The notes below the pieces were generated by a model. It saw only the letters and a program-made list of their open reading frames with translations, ran no database searches and was not told the DNA's origin. Shown piece by piece: positions 34,233-42,892 of a stretch of DNA of 64,000 bases. Source of the stretch: Rhodobacteraceae bacterium EhC02 (GTDB lineage Bacteria > Pseudomonadota > Alphaproteobacteria > Rhodobacterales > Rhodobacteraceae); NCBI GenBank assembly GCA_001650895.1, contig LXYH01000045.1, forward strand, positions 62,001-126,000. Direction: 5' to 3'. Position numbers and translations under genes: made by a program. The number at the start of each line of letters is the position of its first letter. Position 1 is the stretch's first letter.

Positions 34233-34246
34233 TTGCTATTTTGCAA
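34233..34246. promoter_or_regulatory. inverted repeat between LysE exporter and Lrp gene
   Basis: TTGC (34233-34236) and GCAA (34243-34246) around TATTTT, in the 72-base divergent gap. Further TGCAA-like half sites lie nearby. It is a likely site for the Lrp regulator. Confidence 0.4.
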
Positions 34247-34270
34247 GAATCGTGCAATCAAAAACAACAA

Positions 34271-34723
34271 ATGACCGATACAGACAAGATCAACGCACAC
34301 ATATTGCGAGAGCTTTCTCGCAACGGCAGGATCAGCAACACTGATCTGGCCGACAGGGTTGGCCTGTCTCCTTCCGCCTGTTTGCGCCGGGTCCAGGACC
34401 TGGAACGGCGCGGTGTGATCAGGGGATACCGGGCGATCCTTGACCCGCTGTCGATGGGGGTCGGGTTCACGGCCTATATCACGGTCGGACTGAATTCTCA
34501 CACGAAAACTGCACAGGAAGCCTTCGAACGTGCCATCGCGCGCGCGCCCGAAGTCCGCGAATGCCACAACATCACGGGCAATGTGGAATATCTGCTGCGG
34601 ATCGAGGCTGCGGATCTGGCGGCTTACAAGCGCTTTCACACCGATGTTCTGGGCACCCTGCCGCAGGTCAATTCGATCACGTCTTTCGTCGTCATGGGAT
34701 CACCCAAGGACGAACGCGGCTGA
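34271..34723 (+). CDS. Lrp/AsnC family transcriptional regulator
   Basis: A 150-residue Lrp-type protein. The N-terminal winged helix reads INAHILRELSRNGRISNTDL and LSPSACLRRVQDLERRG; the C-terminal RAM domain reads EVRECHNITGNVEYLLRIEA. The start at 34271 (MTDTDKINAH) is the family-typical one; ten upstream codons in frame lack any family similarity. It probably senses an amino acid and controls the divergent LysE exporter. It converges on mcl1. Confidence 0.92.
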   Translation: MTDTDKINAHILRELSRNGRISNTDLADRVGLSPSACLRRVQDLERRGVIRGYRAILDPLSMGVGFTAYITVGLNSHTKTAQEAFERAIARAPEVRECHNITGNVEYLLRIEAADLAAYKRFHTDVLGTLPQVNSITSFVVMGSPKDERG

Positions 34724-34740
34724 GGCACGCCGCGCCTGCC

Positions 34741-34796
34741 GTTTCTTCTTGCTTCAAATATCCAAGTAACAACCGCCCCGCCAGTACGACGGGGCG
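34741..34796 (-). repeat. hairpin plus dispersed 3'-flanking motif, copy 2
   Basis: On the minus strand, downstream of mcl1, a hairpin (CGCCCCG/CGGGGCG, 34774-34780 and 34790-34796) is followed by GGATATTTG, AA, GCAAGAAGAAAC (34763-34741). The motif is identical to copies 1, 4 and 6 outside two variable bases. Confidence 0.8.
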
Positions 34797-34811
34797 ATCA
34801 TCGCGCGATGA

Positions 34812-35768
34812 TCAGCCCGTGATCATCTCGGACTGGCGCACGATCACCTCGGCCTGCTTGATCGAGGCGATGTCAACCAGGCGCCCCTTGTAAACGGTGG
34901 CGCCTTCGCCGCGGGCCTTGGCCTGCTCCATCGCGTCAAGGATTTCGCGCGCCTCGGCCACAGCCTCGTCAGAGGGGGTGAAGATTTCGTTGGACAGCGC
35001 CACCTGCTTGGGGTGGATCGCCCATTTGCCGACCATGCCCAGCGTGGCCGAGCGGCGCGCCTGGGCGCGGAAACCCTCGTCATCGCTGAAATCGCCGAAG
35101 GGGCCATCCACGGGCAGGATGCCATGGGTGCGGCAGGCCGCGACGATGGCGGTCTGCGCCCAGTGCCAGGGATCGGACCAGTATTTCGCGCCCTCGTGCA
35201 GCATGTAGTAATTGGCCTGCGTACCACCGATGCCGGTCGTCTGCATCCCCATGGAGGCCGCGAAATCGGCGGCGCCCAGGCTCATGGCCTGCAGGCGCGG
35301 GCTGGAGGCGGCGATCGCCTCGACATGGGCGATGCCGGCGGCGGATTCGATGATCACCTCGAAGGTGATGGGCGTCTTGCGGCCCGTGGCGCGTTCGATC
35401 GCGGTCACGAGGGCATCGACCGCATAGACATCCTCGGCGCAGCCGACCTTGGGGATCATGATCTGGTTCAGGCGTTCGCCGCCCTGTTCCAGCAGGTCGA
35501 CGACATCGCGATACCACCACGGGGTATCCAGCCCGTTGATGCGGACGGACAGGTACTTGTTGCCCCAGTCCATTTCGTTGATGGCCTTGATCACATTGGC
35601 GCGGGCCCTGTCCTTGTCGGAGGGGGCGACCGAATCCTCGAGGTCGATGTTGATCACATCCGCCGCGCTGCTTGCCATCTTCTCGAAGATCGCGGGGCGC
35701 GAGCCGGGGCCGAACAACTGGCAGCGGTTCGGACGGGCTGGGGCGGCAGGCTGGATGCGGAAGCTCAT
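34812..35768 (-). CDS. mcl1: L-malyl-CoA/beta-methylmalyl-CoA lyase
   Basis: A 318-residue HpcH/HpaI (CitE-like) lyase that matches the Rhodobacter Mcl1 type over its whole length as I recall it. It starts with FRIQPAAPARPNRCQLFGPG, has VINIDLEDSVAP with a metal-binding acidic residue, then FEVIIESAAGIAHVEAI and DFAASMGMQTTGIGG. It reversibly cleaves malyl-CoA to acetyl-CoA and glyoxylate, and beta-methylmalyl-CoA to propionyl-CoA and glyoxylate, in the ethylmalonyl-CoA pathway. AGAGG lies before the ATG. It is divergent from dgcN across a 276-base gap. Confidence 0.95.
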   Translation of the reverse strand: MSFRIQPAAPARPNRCQLFGPGSRPAIFEKMASSAADVINIDLEDSVAPSDKDRARANVIKAINEMDWGNKYLSVRINGLDTPWWYRDVVDLLEQGGERLNQIMIPKVGCAEDVYAVDALVTAIERATGRKTPITFEVIIESAAGIAHVEAIAASSPRLQAMSLGAADFAASMGMQTTGIGGTQANYYMLHEGAKYWSDPWHWAQTAIVAACRTHGILPVDGPFGDFSDDEGFRAQARRSATLGMVGKWAIHPKQVALSNEIFTPSDEAVAEAREILDAMEQAKARGEGATVYKGRLVDIASIKQAEVIVRQSEMITG

Positions 35769-36044
35769 GGGCTTGGACCTCTCGGGTAAGGATATTGCGT
35801 ATTTCTGGCGTCATTGGGTATGAAATTGCGCAAGTGGGCGCAAGCGCCTTTTGCAGCTGCGGCATGATTGCCGCAACGCCGCATTCGACGCGCGAGTCGG
35901 CAGCAGCTACCGAAGAAACTGCGCAAATAACGGACAAATGGCGGAAGATCTTGCGCGACTGCGAATTCTGACGCCCGATTTGCAATGCAATCCCGCGCGG
36001 AATCCGTAACCCTCGGGTCAATACGCATGTGAAAGGGCAACGCG

Positions 36045-37046
36045 ATGATCGAAACCCCCTATCTTCTGTTCCTGGGCGATGCGCCCGATGGTCTGGCCGC
36101 CAAGGTCGCGCAGGGCATCAAGGACTGGCGCCCGCACAATGCCGTGGGCCAGTTCCGCATGGAGGGCTGCAAAGCCGATATGCGCCTGCCCGACATGACG
36201 CTGGAGGAGGCGCGCGCCGCCGGGGCCAGGACGCTGGTGATCGGCGTGGCCAACCGGGGGGGCGTGATCTCGGCCGCGTGGAAAAAGGTACTGGTGCAGG
36301 CACTGGAAGAAGGGTTCGACCTGGCCTCGGGCCTGCACAACCTGCTGCGGGACGAGCCCGATCTGGTGGCCGTGGCCAAGGCCTGCGGGCAGCAACTGCA
36401 TGATGTGCGCGTGCCCTCGGTGCAATATCCCATCGCCAACGGGGTGAAGCGGACCGGCAAGCGCTGCCTGGCTGTCGGCACGGATTGCTCGGTCGGCAAG
36501 ATGTACACCGCGCTGTGCATGGACCGCGAGATGAAGGCGCGCGGGTTGAAGTCGAGTTTCCGCGCCACGGGACAGACCGGCATCCTGATCACCGGCGACG
36601 GCGTGCCGCTGGATGCGGTGATCGCGGATTTCATGGCCGGGTCCGTCGAATGGCTGACGCCGGACAATGACGCGGATCATTGGGACATGATCGAGGGTCA
36701 GGGAAGCCTGTTCCATGTGTCCTATTCCGGCGTGACCATGGCCCTGATCCATGGTGGCCAGCCCGATGCGCTGGTCGTGTGCCACGAGCCCACGCGCGAA
36801 CACATGCGCGGGCTGCCCGGCTACAAGCTGCCATCGCTGGAACAGGTGCGGGATATGGCCCTGGAACTGGCAAAGGTGGCCAACCCGGCCTGTCAGGTGA
36901 TCGGCTATGCAATCAACACGCAACACATGGGCGAGGATGAGGCGCAGGCCTACCTGGCGGATGTGGAGGCGCGGCTGGGGCTGCCGGCGACCGATCCCTA
37001 TCGTTACGGCGCGGACAAGCTGGTGGACGCGCTGGCCGCGATCTGA
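36045..37046 (+). CDS. dgcN: DgcN-like D-glutamate N-acetyltransferase (DUF1611 family)
   Basis: A 333-residue DUF1611 protein with a P-loop-like segment near residue 145 (AVGTDCSVGKMYTALCMD), followed by RATGQTGILITGDGVPLDAV. DgcN homologues were described as D-glutamate N-acetyltransferases that act with DgcA to turn D-Glu into N-acetyl-L-Glu. The next gene is exactly a DgcA-type enolase-superfamily epimerase, and a D-amino-acid aminotransferase follows, which supports this role. AAAGGG lies before the ATG. Older annotation of the family is only DUF1611. Confidence 0.82.
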   Translation: MIETPYLLFLGDAPDGLAAKVAQGIKDWRPHNAVGQFRMEGCKADMRLPDMTLEEARAAGARTLVIGVANRGGVISAAWKKVLVQALEEGFDLASGLHNLLRDEPDLVAVAKACGQQLHDVRVPSVQYPIANGVKRTGKRCLAVGTDCSVGKMYTALCMDREMKARGLKSSFRATGQTGILITGDGVPLDAVIADFMAGSVEWLTPDNDADHWDMIEGQGSLFHVSYSGVTMALIHGGQPDALVVCHEPTREHMRGLPGYKLPSLEQVRDMALELAKVANPACQVIGYAINTQHMGEDEAQAYLADVEARLGLPATDPYRYGADKLVDALAAI

Positions 37047-37069
37047 GAGGTCTTGGACCGCAATCCTCT

Positions 37070-37120
37070 GGCGCGCTGAGGCTGCGCCGGGGGATTTGAG
37101 TATTTTTGGCAAGATGAAAC
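37070..37120 (+). repeat. hairpin plus degenerate dispersed motif, copy 3
   Basis: Between dgcN and dgcA a weak hairpin (GGCGC 37070-37074, GCGCC 37084-37088) is followed by GAG, TATTTTTGG and CAAGATGAAAC (ending 37120). It is a variant of the dispersed 3'-flanking motif, lying inside an operon. Confidence 0.55.
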
Positions 37121-37131
37121 GGGGACGGATC

Positions 37132-38097
37132 ATGCAGATCACGGTCGAGCGGGATGTGTTCAAGCTGGCGCAGGTCTTTACGATCAGCCGGGGATCGCGG
37201 ACCGAGGCGAAGGTTCTGACGGTCCGGATCGCGCAAGGCGGCGTGACGGGCTGGGGCGAATGTGTGCCCTATGCCCGCTACGACGAAACGCTGGAGTCGG
37301 TGACGGCTGAGATCGAGGGGTTGCGCGGGCCGCTGACGCGGGCGGCGCTTTACGATCTTCTGCCAGCAGGGGCCGCGCGGAATGCGGTGGATTGCGCGCT
37401 GTGGGATCTGGAAGCGAAGCAGACGGGTCGCCGCGCCTGGGAACTGGCGGGTTTGGCGCGGCCGGGGCCGGAGATCACCGCCTATACGCTGTCCCTGGCC
37501 GAGCCTGCCGAGATGGAGGCGCAGGCGGCGAAACATGCGTTCCGGCCGCTGTTGAAGATCAAGCTGGGCACGCCCGATGACATGCCCCGGCTGGAGGCGG
37601 TGCGGCGCGGGGCCCCCAGGTCGACGATCATCGTGGATGCGAATGAGGGCTGGTCGGCTGCGGTCTATGCCGATCTGGCGCCGCACCTGGTGCGGTTGGG
37701 CGTGGCGCTGGTGGAACAACCCCTGCCCGCCAGCGAGGATGAGGCCCTGATCGGGATGGAGCGGCCTGTGCCCGTCTGTGCCGATGAAAGCTGTCATGAC
37801 CGCGCGAGCCTGCCGCATCTGGCGGGCAAGTACGATTTGGTCAACATCAAGCTGGACAAGACCGGCGGGCTGACCGAGGCGCTGGCCTTGCGCGATGCGG
37901 CGCTGGAACAGGGCTACAAGGTCATGGTCGGCTGCATGGTCGGCAGCTCGCTTGCCATGGCACCTGCGACATTGGTGGCCCAGGGCGCGATGGTGACGGA
38001 TCTTGACGGGCCGCTGCTTCTGGCCGAAGACCGGGACACACCGCTTCGCTTCGACGAGGCGGGCGTGCATCCGCCCGAACCGGGCCTTTGGGGCTGA
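37132..38097 (+). CDS. dgcA: DgcA-like N-acetyl-D-glutamate racemase / dipeptide epimerase (enolase superfamily)
   Basis: A 321-residue muconate-lactonising-subgroup enolase-superfamily enzyme. It has the barrel's catalytic Lys pair region (LLKIKLGTPDD), then metal ligands in IIVDANEGWS, LVEQPLP and CADESCHD, and the second-face Lys in VNIKLDKTGG. Such enzymes epimerise dipeptides or N-acylamino acids. Paired with dgcN, N-acetyl-D-glutamate racemisation is the best guess. The start at 37132 follows GGGGACGGATC; the frame is open upstream but crosses the repeat element. Confidence 0.85.
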   Translation: MQITVERDVFKLAQVFTISRGSRTEAKVLTVRIAQGGVTGWGECVPYARYDETLESVTAEIEGLRGPLTRAALYDLLPAGAARNAVDCALWDLEAKQTGRRAWELAGLARPGPEITAYTLSLAEPAEMEAQAAKHAFRPLLKIKLGTPDDMPRLEAVRRGAPRSTIIVDANEGWSAAVYADLAPHLVRLGVALVEQPLPASEDEALIGMERPVPVCADESCHDRASLPHLAGKYDLVNIKLDKTGGLTEALALRDAALEQGYKVMVGCMVGSSLAMAPATLVAQGAMVTDLDGPLLLAEDRDTPLRFDEAGVHPPEPGLWG

Positions 38098-38126
38098 CCG
38101 GCAGCCCCGCAGCAAGGAGACAAGAC

Positions 38127-38987
38127 ATGCGCACCGTCTATGTGAACGGAGACTACCTGCCCGAGAATGAGGCGAAAGTGTCGATCTTCGACCGGGGCTT
38201 CCTGATGGCCGATGGCGTCTATGAAGTGACATCCGTTCTGGGCGGCAAGCTGATCGATTTCGAGGGGCACCTGAAGCGGCTGGAGCGGTCCCTGTCGGAG
38301 CTGGACATGGACAAGCCCGAAGGCTTTGACAACCTGCTGGAGATACACCGCGAACTGGTCCGGCTGAACGGGATCGAAGAGGGGATGATCTATCTGCAGG
38401 TGACGCGCGGTGCGCCCGGTGACCGGGATTTCGCCTTTCCCGACCCGGAGGTGACCAAGCCCACCCTGGTGCTGTTCACGCAGAACAAGCCGGGTCTGGC
38501 CGCCAATCCGGTGGCGCAGAAAGGCATCAAGGTGATCAGCATCGAGGATATCCGCTGGGGCCGGCGCGATATCAAGACGGTGCAGTTGCTCTATCCGTCG
38601 ATGGGCAAGATGATGGCCAAGAAGGCCGGTTGCGACGATGCATGGATGGTCGAGGATGGGGCGGTGACCGAGGGCACCAGCAACAATGCCTATATCGTCA
38701 AGGGCAACCGCATCATCACCCGCCAGCTGAGCAACGACATCCTGCACGGGATCACCCGCGCCGCCGTGCTGCGCTTCGCGCGCGAGGCGCAGATGGAAGT
38801 GGAGGAGCGCGCCTTCACGATCGCCGAGGCGCAGGATGCGGACGAAGCCTTCATCACGTCAGCCTCGACTTTCGTGATGCCGGTTGTGGAAATCGACGGG
38901 GCGAAGGTGGGCACCGGTGCGCCGGGCAAGGTGGCGGCACGGCTGCGCGAGATCTACCTGGACGAGAGCCTCAAGGCGGCTGTCTGA
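38127..38987 (+). CDS. dat: D-amino-acid aminotransferase (class IV)
   Basis: A 286-residue fold-type IV PLP aminotransferase, the normal Dat length. It begins MRTVYVNGDYLPENEAKVSI with FDRGFLMADGVYEVTSV, and the PLP lysine lies in IKTVQLLYPSMGKMMAKKAG. EGTSNNAYIV and GITRAAVLRFA form the cofactor phosphate site. D-alanine/D-glutamate transaminases exchange D-amino acids with 2-keto acids. AAGGAGA precedes the ATG by five bases. It follows dgcA by 29 bases and completes a D-amino-acid cluster. A branched-chain aminotransferase-like specificity cannot be excluded. Confidence 0.9.
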   Translation: MRTVYVNGDYLPENEAKVSIFDRGFLMADGVYEVTSVLGGKLIDFEGHLKRLERSLSELDMDKPEGFDNLLEIHRELVRLNGIEEGMIYLQVTRGAPGDRDFAFPDPEVTKPTLVLFTQNKPGLAANPVAQKGIKVISIEDIRWGRRDIKTVQLLYPSMGKMMAKKAGCDDAWMVEDGAVTEGTSNNAYIVKGNRIITRQLSNDILHGITRAAVLRFAREAQMEVEERAFTIAEAQDADEAFITSASTFVMPVVEIDGAKVGTGAPGKVAARLREIYLDESLKAAV

Positions 38988-39028
38988 GGCATCGGGGTGC
39001 GCGCGCGGGCTTGCCCCCGCACCCCACC

Positions 39029-39077
39029 GTGGGGGCCTTGCCCCCACACCCCCAGGATATTTGCAGCAAGAAGAAAC
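39029..39077 (+). repeat. hairpin plus dispersed 3'-flanking motif, copy 4
   Basis: GTGGGGGC (39029-39036) and GCCCCCAC (39040-39047) make an 8-bp stem with a 3-base loop. Eight bases later comes GGATATTTG, CA, GCAAGAAGAAAC (39055-39077). It lies after dat on the same strand, in a convergent gap. Confidence 0.8.
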
Positions 39078-39115
39078 GCCAGCGAGACACGTCAGCAAGA
39101 CAGGGGCGCCGGGGG

Positions 39116-39436
39116 TTACTTCGGCGCTTTTTTCGTGACGTTCTCGGCGAAGGCCACGTCGAAGGCGGCTTTCTTTTCGGGACTGGCCTCGGTCTGGTTG
39201 CGGGCGCGCCAGTCTTCATAGGGCATGCCGTAGTAGATCTCGCGCGCCTGATCCTTGGTCATGTCGATGCCACGTTCGTTCGCGGCCTCCTGGTACCAGC
39301 GGCTGAGGCAGTTGCGGCAGAACCCCGCCAGGTTCATCATGTCGATATTCTGCACATCCGGGCGCTGCACCATCAGGTGATCGCGCAGGGCGCGGAATGC
39401 GGCTGCTTCCAGTTCGATGCGGGTCTGGTCGTCCAT
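39116..39436 (-). CDS. DUF1244 domain protein
   Basis: A 106-residue protein of the DUF1244 (SMc04008-like) family. It has FRALRDHLMVQRPDVQNIDM, then CRNCLSRWYQEAANERGIDM with a CxxC pair, and REIYYGMPYEDW. The function is unknown. The start at 39436 (MDDQTRIELE) is the family-typical one. It follows the amidohydrolase-like gene by 20 bases on the same strand and is probably co-transcribed with it. Confidence 0.88.
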   Translation of the reverse strand: MDDQTRIELEAAAFRALRDHLMVQRPDVQNIDMMNLAGFCRNCLSRWYQEAANERGIDMTKDQAREIYYGMPYEDWRARNQTEASPEKKAAFDVAFAENVTKKAPK

Positions 39437-39456
39437 TCTGTTGCTCCTTGTGTGAT

Positions 39457-40197
39457 TTACTGCCCGGTATCGGCCAGCGCCTGTTGCAGGATCGGGGCAA
39501 GGCGGGCGGCCCATGCCATCTGTTGGTCAGGGGTGGCGATCAGGTCGTTGCGGACCTCGATCAGAGCGTTCAGCCGTTCCCAGGCGATGGCGTGACGCGC
39601 GATGGCATCGCCGGGCAGGTGGCCGCCATAGGGCTCGTTCTCGCCGATGCACAGATCGGCCTCGGCCCGAAGGCGCGCCAGCAGCGGGCGGGCAAAGCGC
39701 GTATCGGCGGCGTAGAGCACGCCCACATGCCAGGGGCGCGGCGGGCGGCCCTGCAATTGCGGGGTGAAACTGTGGATGGAGACAATCACGGTGTCATCGC
39801 GCCGCGCGGCCAGTTCGGCCAACGCCGTGTGATACGGGCGGTAGCAGCGGTTCAGGCGCATCTCCAGCTCGTCGCGCCCCGCGTGGCGGTTGGCGGGGAT
39901 GATCGTGCCATCGTAGAGCTTCATCAGCAGGGTCGGATCATCCTCGCCCCGGTTGGGATCGATCACCAGGCGCGAGAAATTCGACAGGATGGCGGGGCAT
40001 CCCAGCGCATCGGCCAGCGCGCGAGTAACGCCGGCCGCGCCCACGTCATAGGCGATGTGACGTTCCATATCGCAGCGCGCCAGACCCAGATCGCCGCCAT
40101 TGACGAAAGCGGGCACCGTATTGGCGGCGTGGTCACAGGTCACCAGCCAGCGCGATGCGCGGTCATGGCCGGTGATTTCGAAAGGCGCGTATGTCAT
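39457..40197 (-). CDS. N-formylglutamate amidohydrolase family protein
   Basis: A 246-residue zinc hydrolase of the N-formylglutamate amidohydrolase (HutG-like) family. LVTCDHAANTVPAF near residue 18 holds the metal ligands, ERHIAYDVGAAGVTRALADA follows, and VIVSIHSFTP supplies another His. The family cleaves N-formyl-L-glutamate to glutamate and formate. No other histidine-utilisation gene is nearby, so the true substrate may be a different N-acylglutamate. The link to the neighbouring D-glutamate cluster is a guess. Confidence 0.85.
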   Translation of the reverse strand: MTYAPFEITGHDRASRWLVTCDHAANTVPAFVNGGDLGLARCDMERHIAYDVGAAGVTRALADALGCPAILSNFSRLVIDPNRGEDDPTLLMKLYDGTIIPANRHAGRDELEMRLNRCYRPYHTALAELAARRDDTVIVSIHSFTPQLQGRPPRPWHVGVLYAADTRFARPLLARLRAEADLCIGENEPYGGHLPGDAIARHAIAWERLNALIEVRNDLIATPDQQMAWAARLAPILQQALADTGQ

Positions 40198-40323
40198 GGG
40201 GCTGTCATTTCCTTTGTGGAAGACCTAGGACAGTTGGCGACGGAATGGAATTGCAGAGCGTTCGCAATTGCGCGATTGCTAGCGATAACATGCAGGATGC
40301 AGGCCAGAGATCGAGGAGACAGG

Positions 40324-41769
40324 ATGAGACGGCACCGGAATGTGAAGATCGTGGCAACGCTGGGGCCTTCATCGAATGACTATGCGATGATCCGCGCCCT
40401 GCACGAGGCCGGTGCGGATGTGTTCCGTCTGAACATGAGCCACGGCACCCATGACGATATCCGTGCACGTCACGAGATCATCCGCCAGATCGAAAAGGAT
40501 CTGGACAGCCCGATCGCCATCCTGGCGGATCTGCAGGGGCCGAAGCTGCGCGTGGGCAGTTTCGCCCGTGGCGAGGAAGAGTTGTCCGAGGGCGCAGCCT
40601 TCCGGCTGGATCTTGACCCGGCCGAGGGCGATGCGAGCCGGGTCTGCCTGCCCCATCCCGAGATTTTCGCGGCGCTGGAGCCGGGCGCGAACCTTCTGGT
40701 CAACGATGGCAAGATCCGCCTGACGGTGCAGAACTGCGGGCCGGATTTCGCGGATTGCACCGTGACTGTCGGCGGCACGATTTCGAACCGCAAGGGTGTG
40801 AACGTGCCCGATGTGGTGTTGCCGCTTGCGGCCTTGTCCGAGAAGGATCGCAAGGACCTGGAATTCGCCTGTGCGCTGGGGGTGGACTGGCTGGCGCTGT
40901 CCTTCGTGCAGCGCCCCGAAGATGTGATCGAAGCGCGTGAACTTGCCGCCGGACGCGCCGCGATCCTGTCGAAGATCGAAAAACCCAGTGCCGTGAAATG
41001 CTTTGACGACATCCTTGCCGTCAGTGACGGAATCATGGTGGCCCGCGGCGATCTGGGCGTGGAGCTGCCGGTGCAGAACGTGCCGCCGATCCAGAAACGC
41101 CTGGTCCGGCGCTGCCGGTCCGCGGCGAAACCGGTGATCGTGGCAACCCAGATGCTGGAATCGATGATCGAAAGCCCGATGCCGACCCGCGCCGAGGTAT
41201 CCGATGTGGCAACAGCCATCTACGAGGGTGCGGATGCGATCATGCTGAGCGCGGAATCCGCAGCCGGACATTACCCGGTCGAGGCGGTCAGCACGATGAA
41301 CAACGTGGCTGTCGAGGTGGAAAGCGATCCCACCTACCGCGAGGTGATCGAGGCCAGCCGCAAGGCGACCCGCACCAGCGTGGCCGACGGGATCGTGGCC
41401 GCCGCGCGCGAGATCGCCGAGACCACGGATATCAAGGTGATCTGCTGCTATACGCAATCAGGCACCACGGCCCTGCTGACGGCGCGCGAGCGCCCGCGCG
41501 TGCCCATCATCGCGATGACAAGCCTGCGCGGCACCGCACGGCGCCTGGCACTGACATGGGGCGTAAACTGCGTGATGACCGGGGCGCTGGACCGCTTCAA
41601 GATGGCCGTGGTCAATGCCGCGCGCGCCGCGCGCGCGCAGGGCTACGCCACCGAGTCCGACCAGATCCTGGTCATTGCGGGTGTGCCGTTCAACAAGGCC
41701 GGCACGACCAATATCCTTCGCGTCGCCCCCTGCGCGGAACGTTTGATTTTCGCCACTGATCCAGAGTAG
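40324..41769 (+). CDS. pyk: pyruvate kinase
   Basis: A 481-residue pyruvate kinase. It starts MRRHRNVKIVATLGPSSNDY, and has the substrate and metal-binding barrel motifs VFRLNMSHG, LADLQGPKLRVG, LSKIEKPSAV, MVARGDLGVELP and ATQMLESMIESPMPTRAEVS. The C-terminal domain includes CYTQSGTTALLTARERP. It makes pyruvate and ATP from phosphoenolpyruvate and ADP. GAGGAGACAGG precedes the ATG. It is divergent from the amidohydrolase-like gene. Confidence 0.97.
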   Translation: MRRHRNVKIVATLGPSSNDYAMIRALHEAGADVFRLNMSHGTHDDIRARHEIIRQIEKDLDSPIAILADLQGPKLRVGSFARGEEELSEGAAFRLDLDPAEGDASRVCLPHPEIFAALEPGANLLVNDGKIRLTVQNCGPDFADCTVTVGGTISNRKGVNVPDVVLPLAALSEKDRKDLEFACALGVDWLALSFVQRPEDVIEARELAAGRAAILSKIEKPSAVKCFDDILAVSDGIMVARGDLGVELPVQNVPPIQKRLVRRCRSAAKPVIVATQMLESMIESPMPTRAEVSDVATAIYEGADAIMLSAESAAGHYPVEAVSTMNNVAVEVESDPTYREVIEASRKATRTSVADGIVAAAREIAETTDIKVICCYTQSGTTALLTARERPRVPIIAMTSLRGTARRLALTWGVNCVMTGALDRFKMAVVNAARAARAQGYATESDQILVIAGVPFNKAGTTNILRVAPCAERLIFATDPE

Positions 41770-41816
41770 TCTGGCCCTGTACTTTTTATATGTTCATCAT
41801 GGTTGGGGGCACGGCC

Positions 41817-42038
41817 ATGGATACTGATCTTGCATTGGTCATCGGGCTTGTGGTGCTGGGATTGTCGGCGCCATCCATCGTCAGCGCCATCTCGGACGGG
41901 CGCGCGCCGCGCACGGCGATGTTGACGCTGGTCATCGGCGGGGGGCTTACGCTTTATGCCCTGACCCAGAAACCCGGCGGCTACCGGATCGACCAGGTGC
42001 CAGAAGTCTTCATCAAGGTGATCGCCGATTTCGTCTGA
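41817..42038 (+). CDS. small conserved membrane protein
   Basis: A 73-residue protein with two predicted membrane helices: LALVIGLVVLGLSAPSIVSA and AMLTLVIGGGLTLYALTQ. A short basic loop (ISDGRAPRT) separates them, and a soluble tail (YRIDQVPEVFIKVIADF) follows. I do not recognise a named family. GGGGG about eight bases upstream supports the ATG at 41817; an in-frame ATG lies 27 bases earlier at 41790. It sits between pyk and rpmI on the same strand. Confidence 0.65.
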   Translation: MDTDLALVIGLVVLGLSAPSIVSAISDGRAPRTAMLTLVIGGGLTLYALTQKPGGYRIDQVPEVFIKVIADFV

Positions 42039-42194
42039 CGGGCCGATGCCGGAAAGCGGCAAAGCGGCCTTTCATGGCGGCTTTGGGCTGGACAGCCTGC
42101 CCGATCCCTCGTATATCGCGCGCTCTTACTGCGGGACCGGCCAATGTGGCATGCCGAGTCGCGCGTGAACCGACCCAAAGTCAAGGAGACGGAA

Positions 42195-42395
42195 ATGCCC
42201 AAGATGAAGACCAAGTCGAGCTGCAAGAAGCGGTTCAAAGTGACGGCGACAGGACGCATCCTGACCGCTCAGGCCGGCAAGCGCCATGGCATGATCAAGC
42301 GTCACAAGAAGTTCATCCGCAACGCCCGCGGCACCACAGTCATGTCGGCCCCTGATGAGAAGATCATCAAGTCGATGATGCCGTACGATCGTTAA
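42195..42395 (+). CDS. rpmI: 50S ribosomal protein L35
   Basis: A 66-residue basic L35 with [20 protein letters not shown] and [24 protein letters not shown] lies 5-8 bases before the ATG. It is the first gene of rpmI-rplT-pheS-pheT; infC, often upstream in other bacteria, is absent. The 156 bases upstream hold no leader structure I can define. Confidence 0.96.
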   Translation: MPKMKTKSSCKKRFKVTATGRILTAQAGKRHGMIKRHKKFIRNARGTTVMSAPDEKIIKSMMPYDR

Positions 42396-42407
42396 GGAGA
42401 AGCTGAT

Positions 42408-42770
42408 ATGTCTCGCGTCAAAAGCGGTGTAGTCACCCACGCCCGTCACAAGAAGATCATCAAGGCCGCAAAAGGCTATTATGGTCGTCGCAAGAACACT
42501 TTCCGCGTTGCTGCGCAGGCCGTGGACAAGGCCAACCAGTACGCAACCCGCGACCGCCGCGCCCGCAAGCGGAACTTCCGCGCGCTGTGGATCCAGCGGA
42601 TCAACGCAGGTGTGCGCGCATTCGATGAAACCATGACCTATTCGCGCTTCATCAACGGCCTGGCCCTGGCCGGGATCGAAGTGGACCGCAAGGTTCTGGC
42701 CGATCTGGCAGTGCACGAGCCCGAAGCGTTCGGTGCCATCGTCACACAGGCGAAGGCCGCGCTCGCGTAA
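42408..42770 (+). CDS. rplT: 50S ribosomal protein L20
   Basis: A 120-residue L20 starting [20 protein letters not shown], with the basic N-terminal extension ([20 protein letters not shown]) and the globular C-terminal RNA-binding domain ([20 protein letters not shown]). It binds 23S rRNA early in assembly. AAGGAGAAGCT precedes the ATG. It is 12 bases after rpmI. Confidence 0.97.
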   Translation: MSRVKSGVVTHARHKKIIKAAKGYYGRRKNTFRVAAQAVDKANQYATRDRRARKRNFRALWIQRINAGVRAFDETMTYSRFINGLALAGIEVDRKVLADLAVHEPEAFGAIVTQAKAALA

Positions 42771-42800
42771 GCCACTCCCCTACCGGAGTTGCAGATAAAG

Positions 42801-42834
42801 GAAGCCGCGGACCTGTTCAGGGTCTTGCGGCTTC
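42801..42834 (+). terminator. hairpin between rplT and pheS (possible attenuator)
   Basis: GAAGCCGC (42801-42808) pairs with GCGGCTTC (42827-42834), with an inner GACC/GGTC stem (42810-42813 and 42821-42824). Only two T follow, so it may attenuate or protect the message rather than fully terminate. Confidence 0.45.
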
Positions 42835-42892
42835 TTGCATGAACGGGCCATGCCCTGCGGGGACTGGTCACAACAGCAAGGAACGCCGTGTG

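Noticed and set aside
36913-38232. 439-codon minus-strand open frame over dgcA
   Set aside because: It is a shadow of dgcA and dat, both of which have clear active-site motifs and ribosome binding sites.
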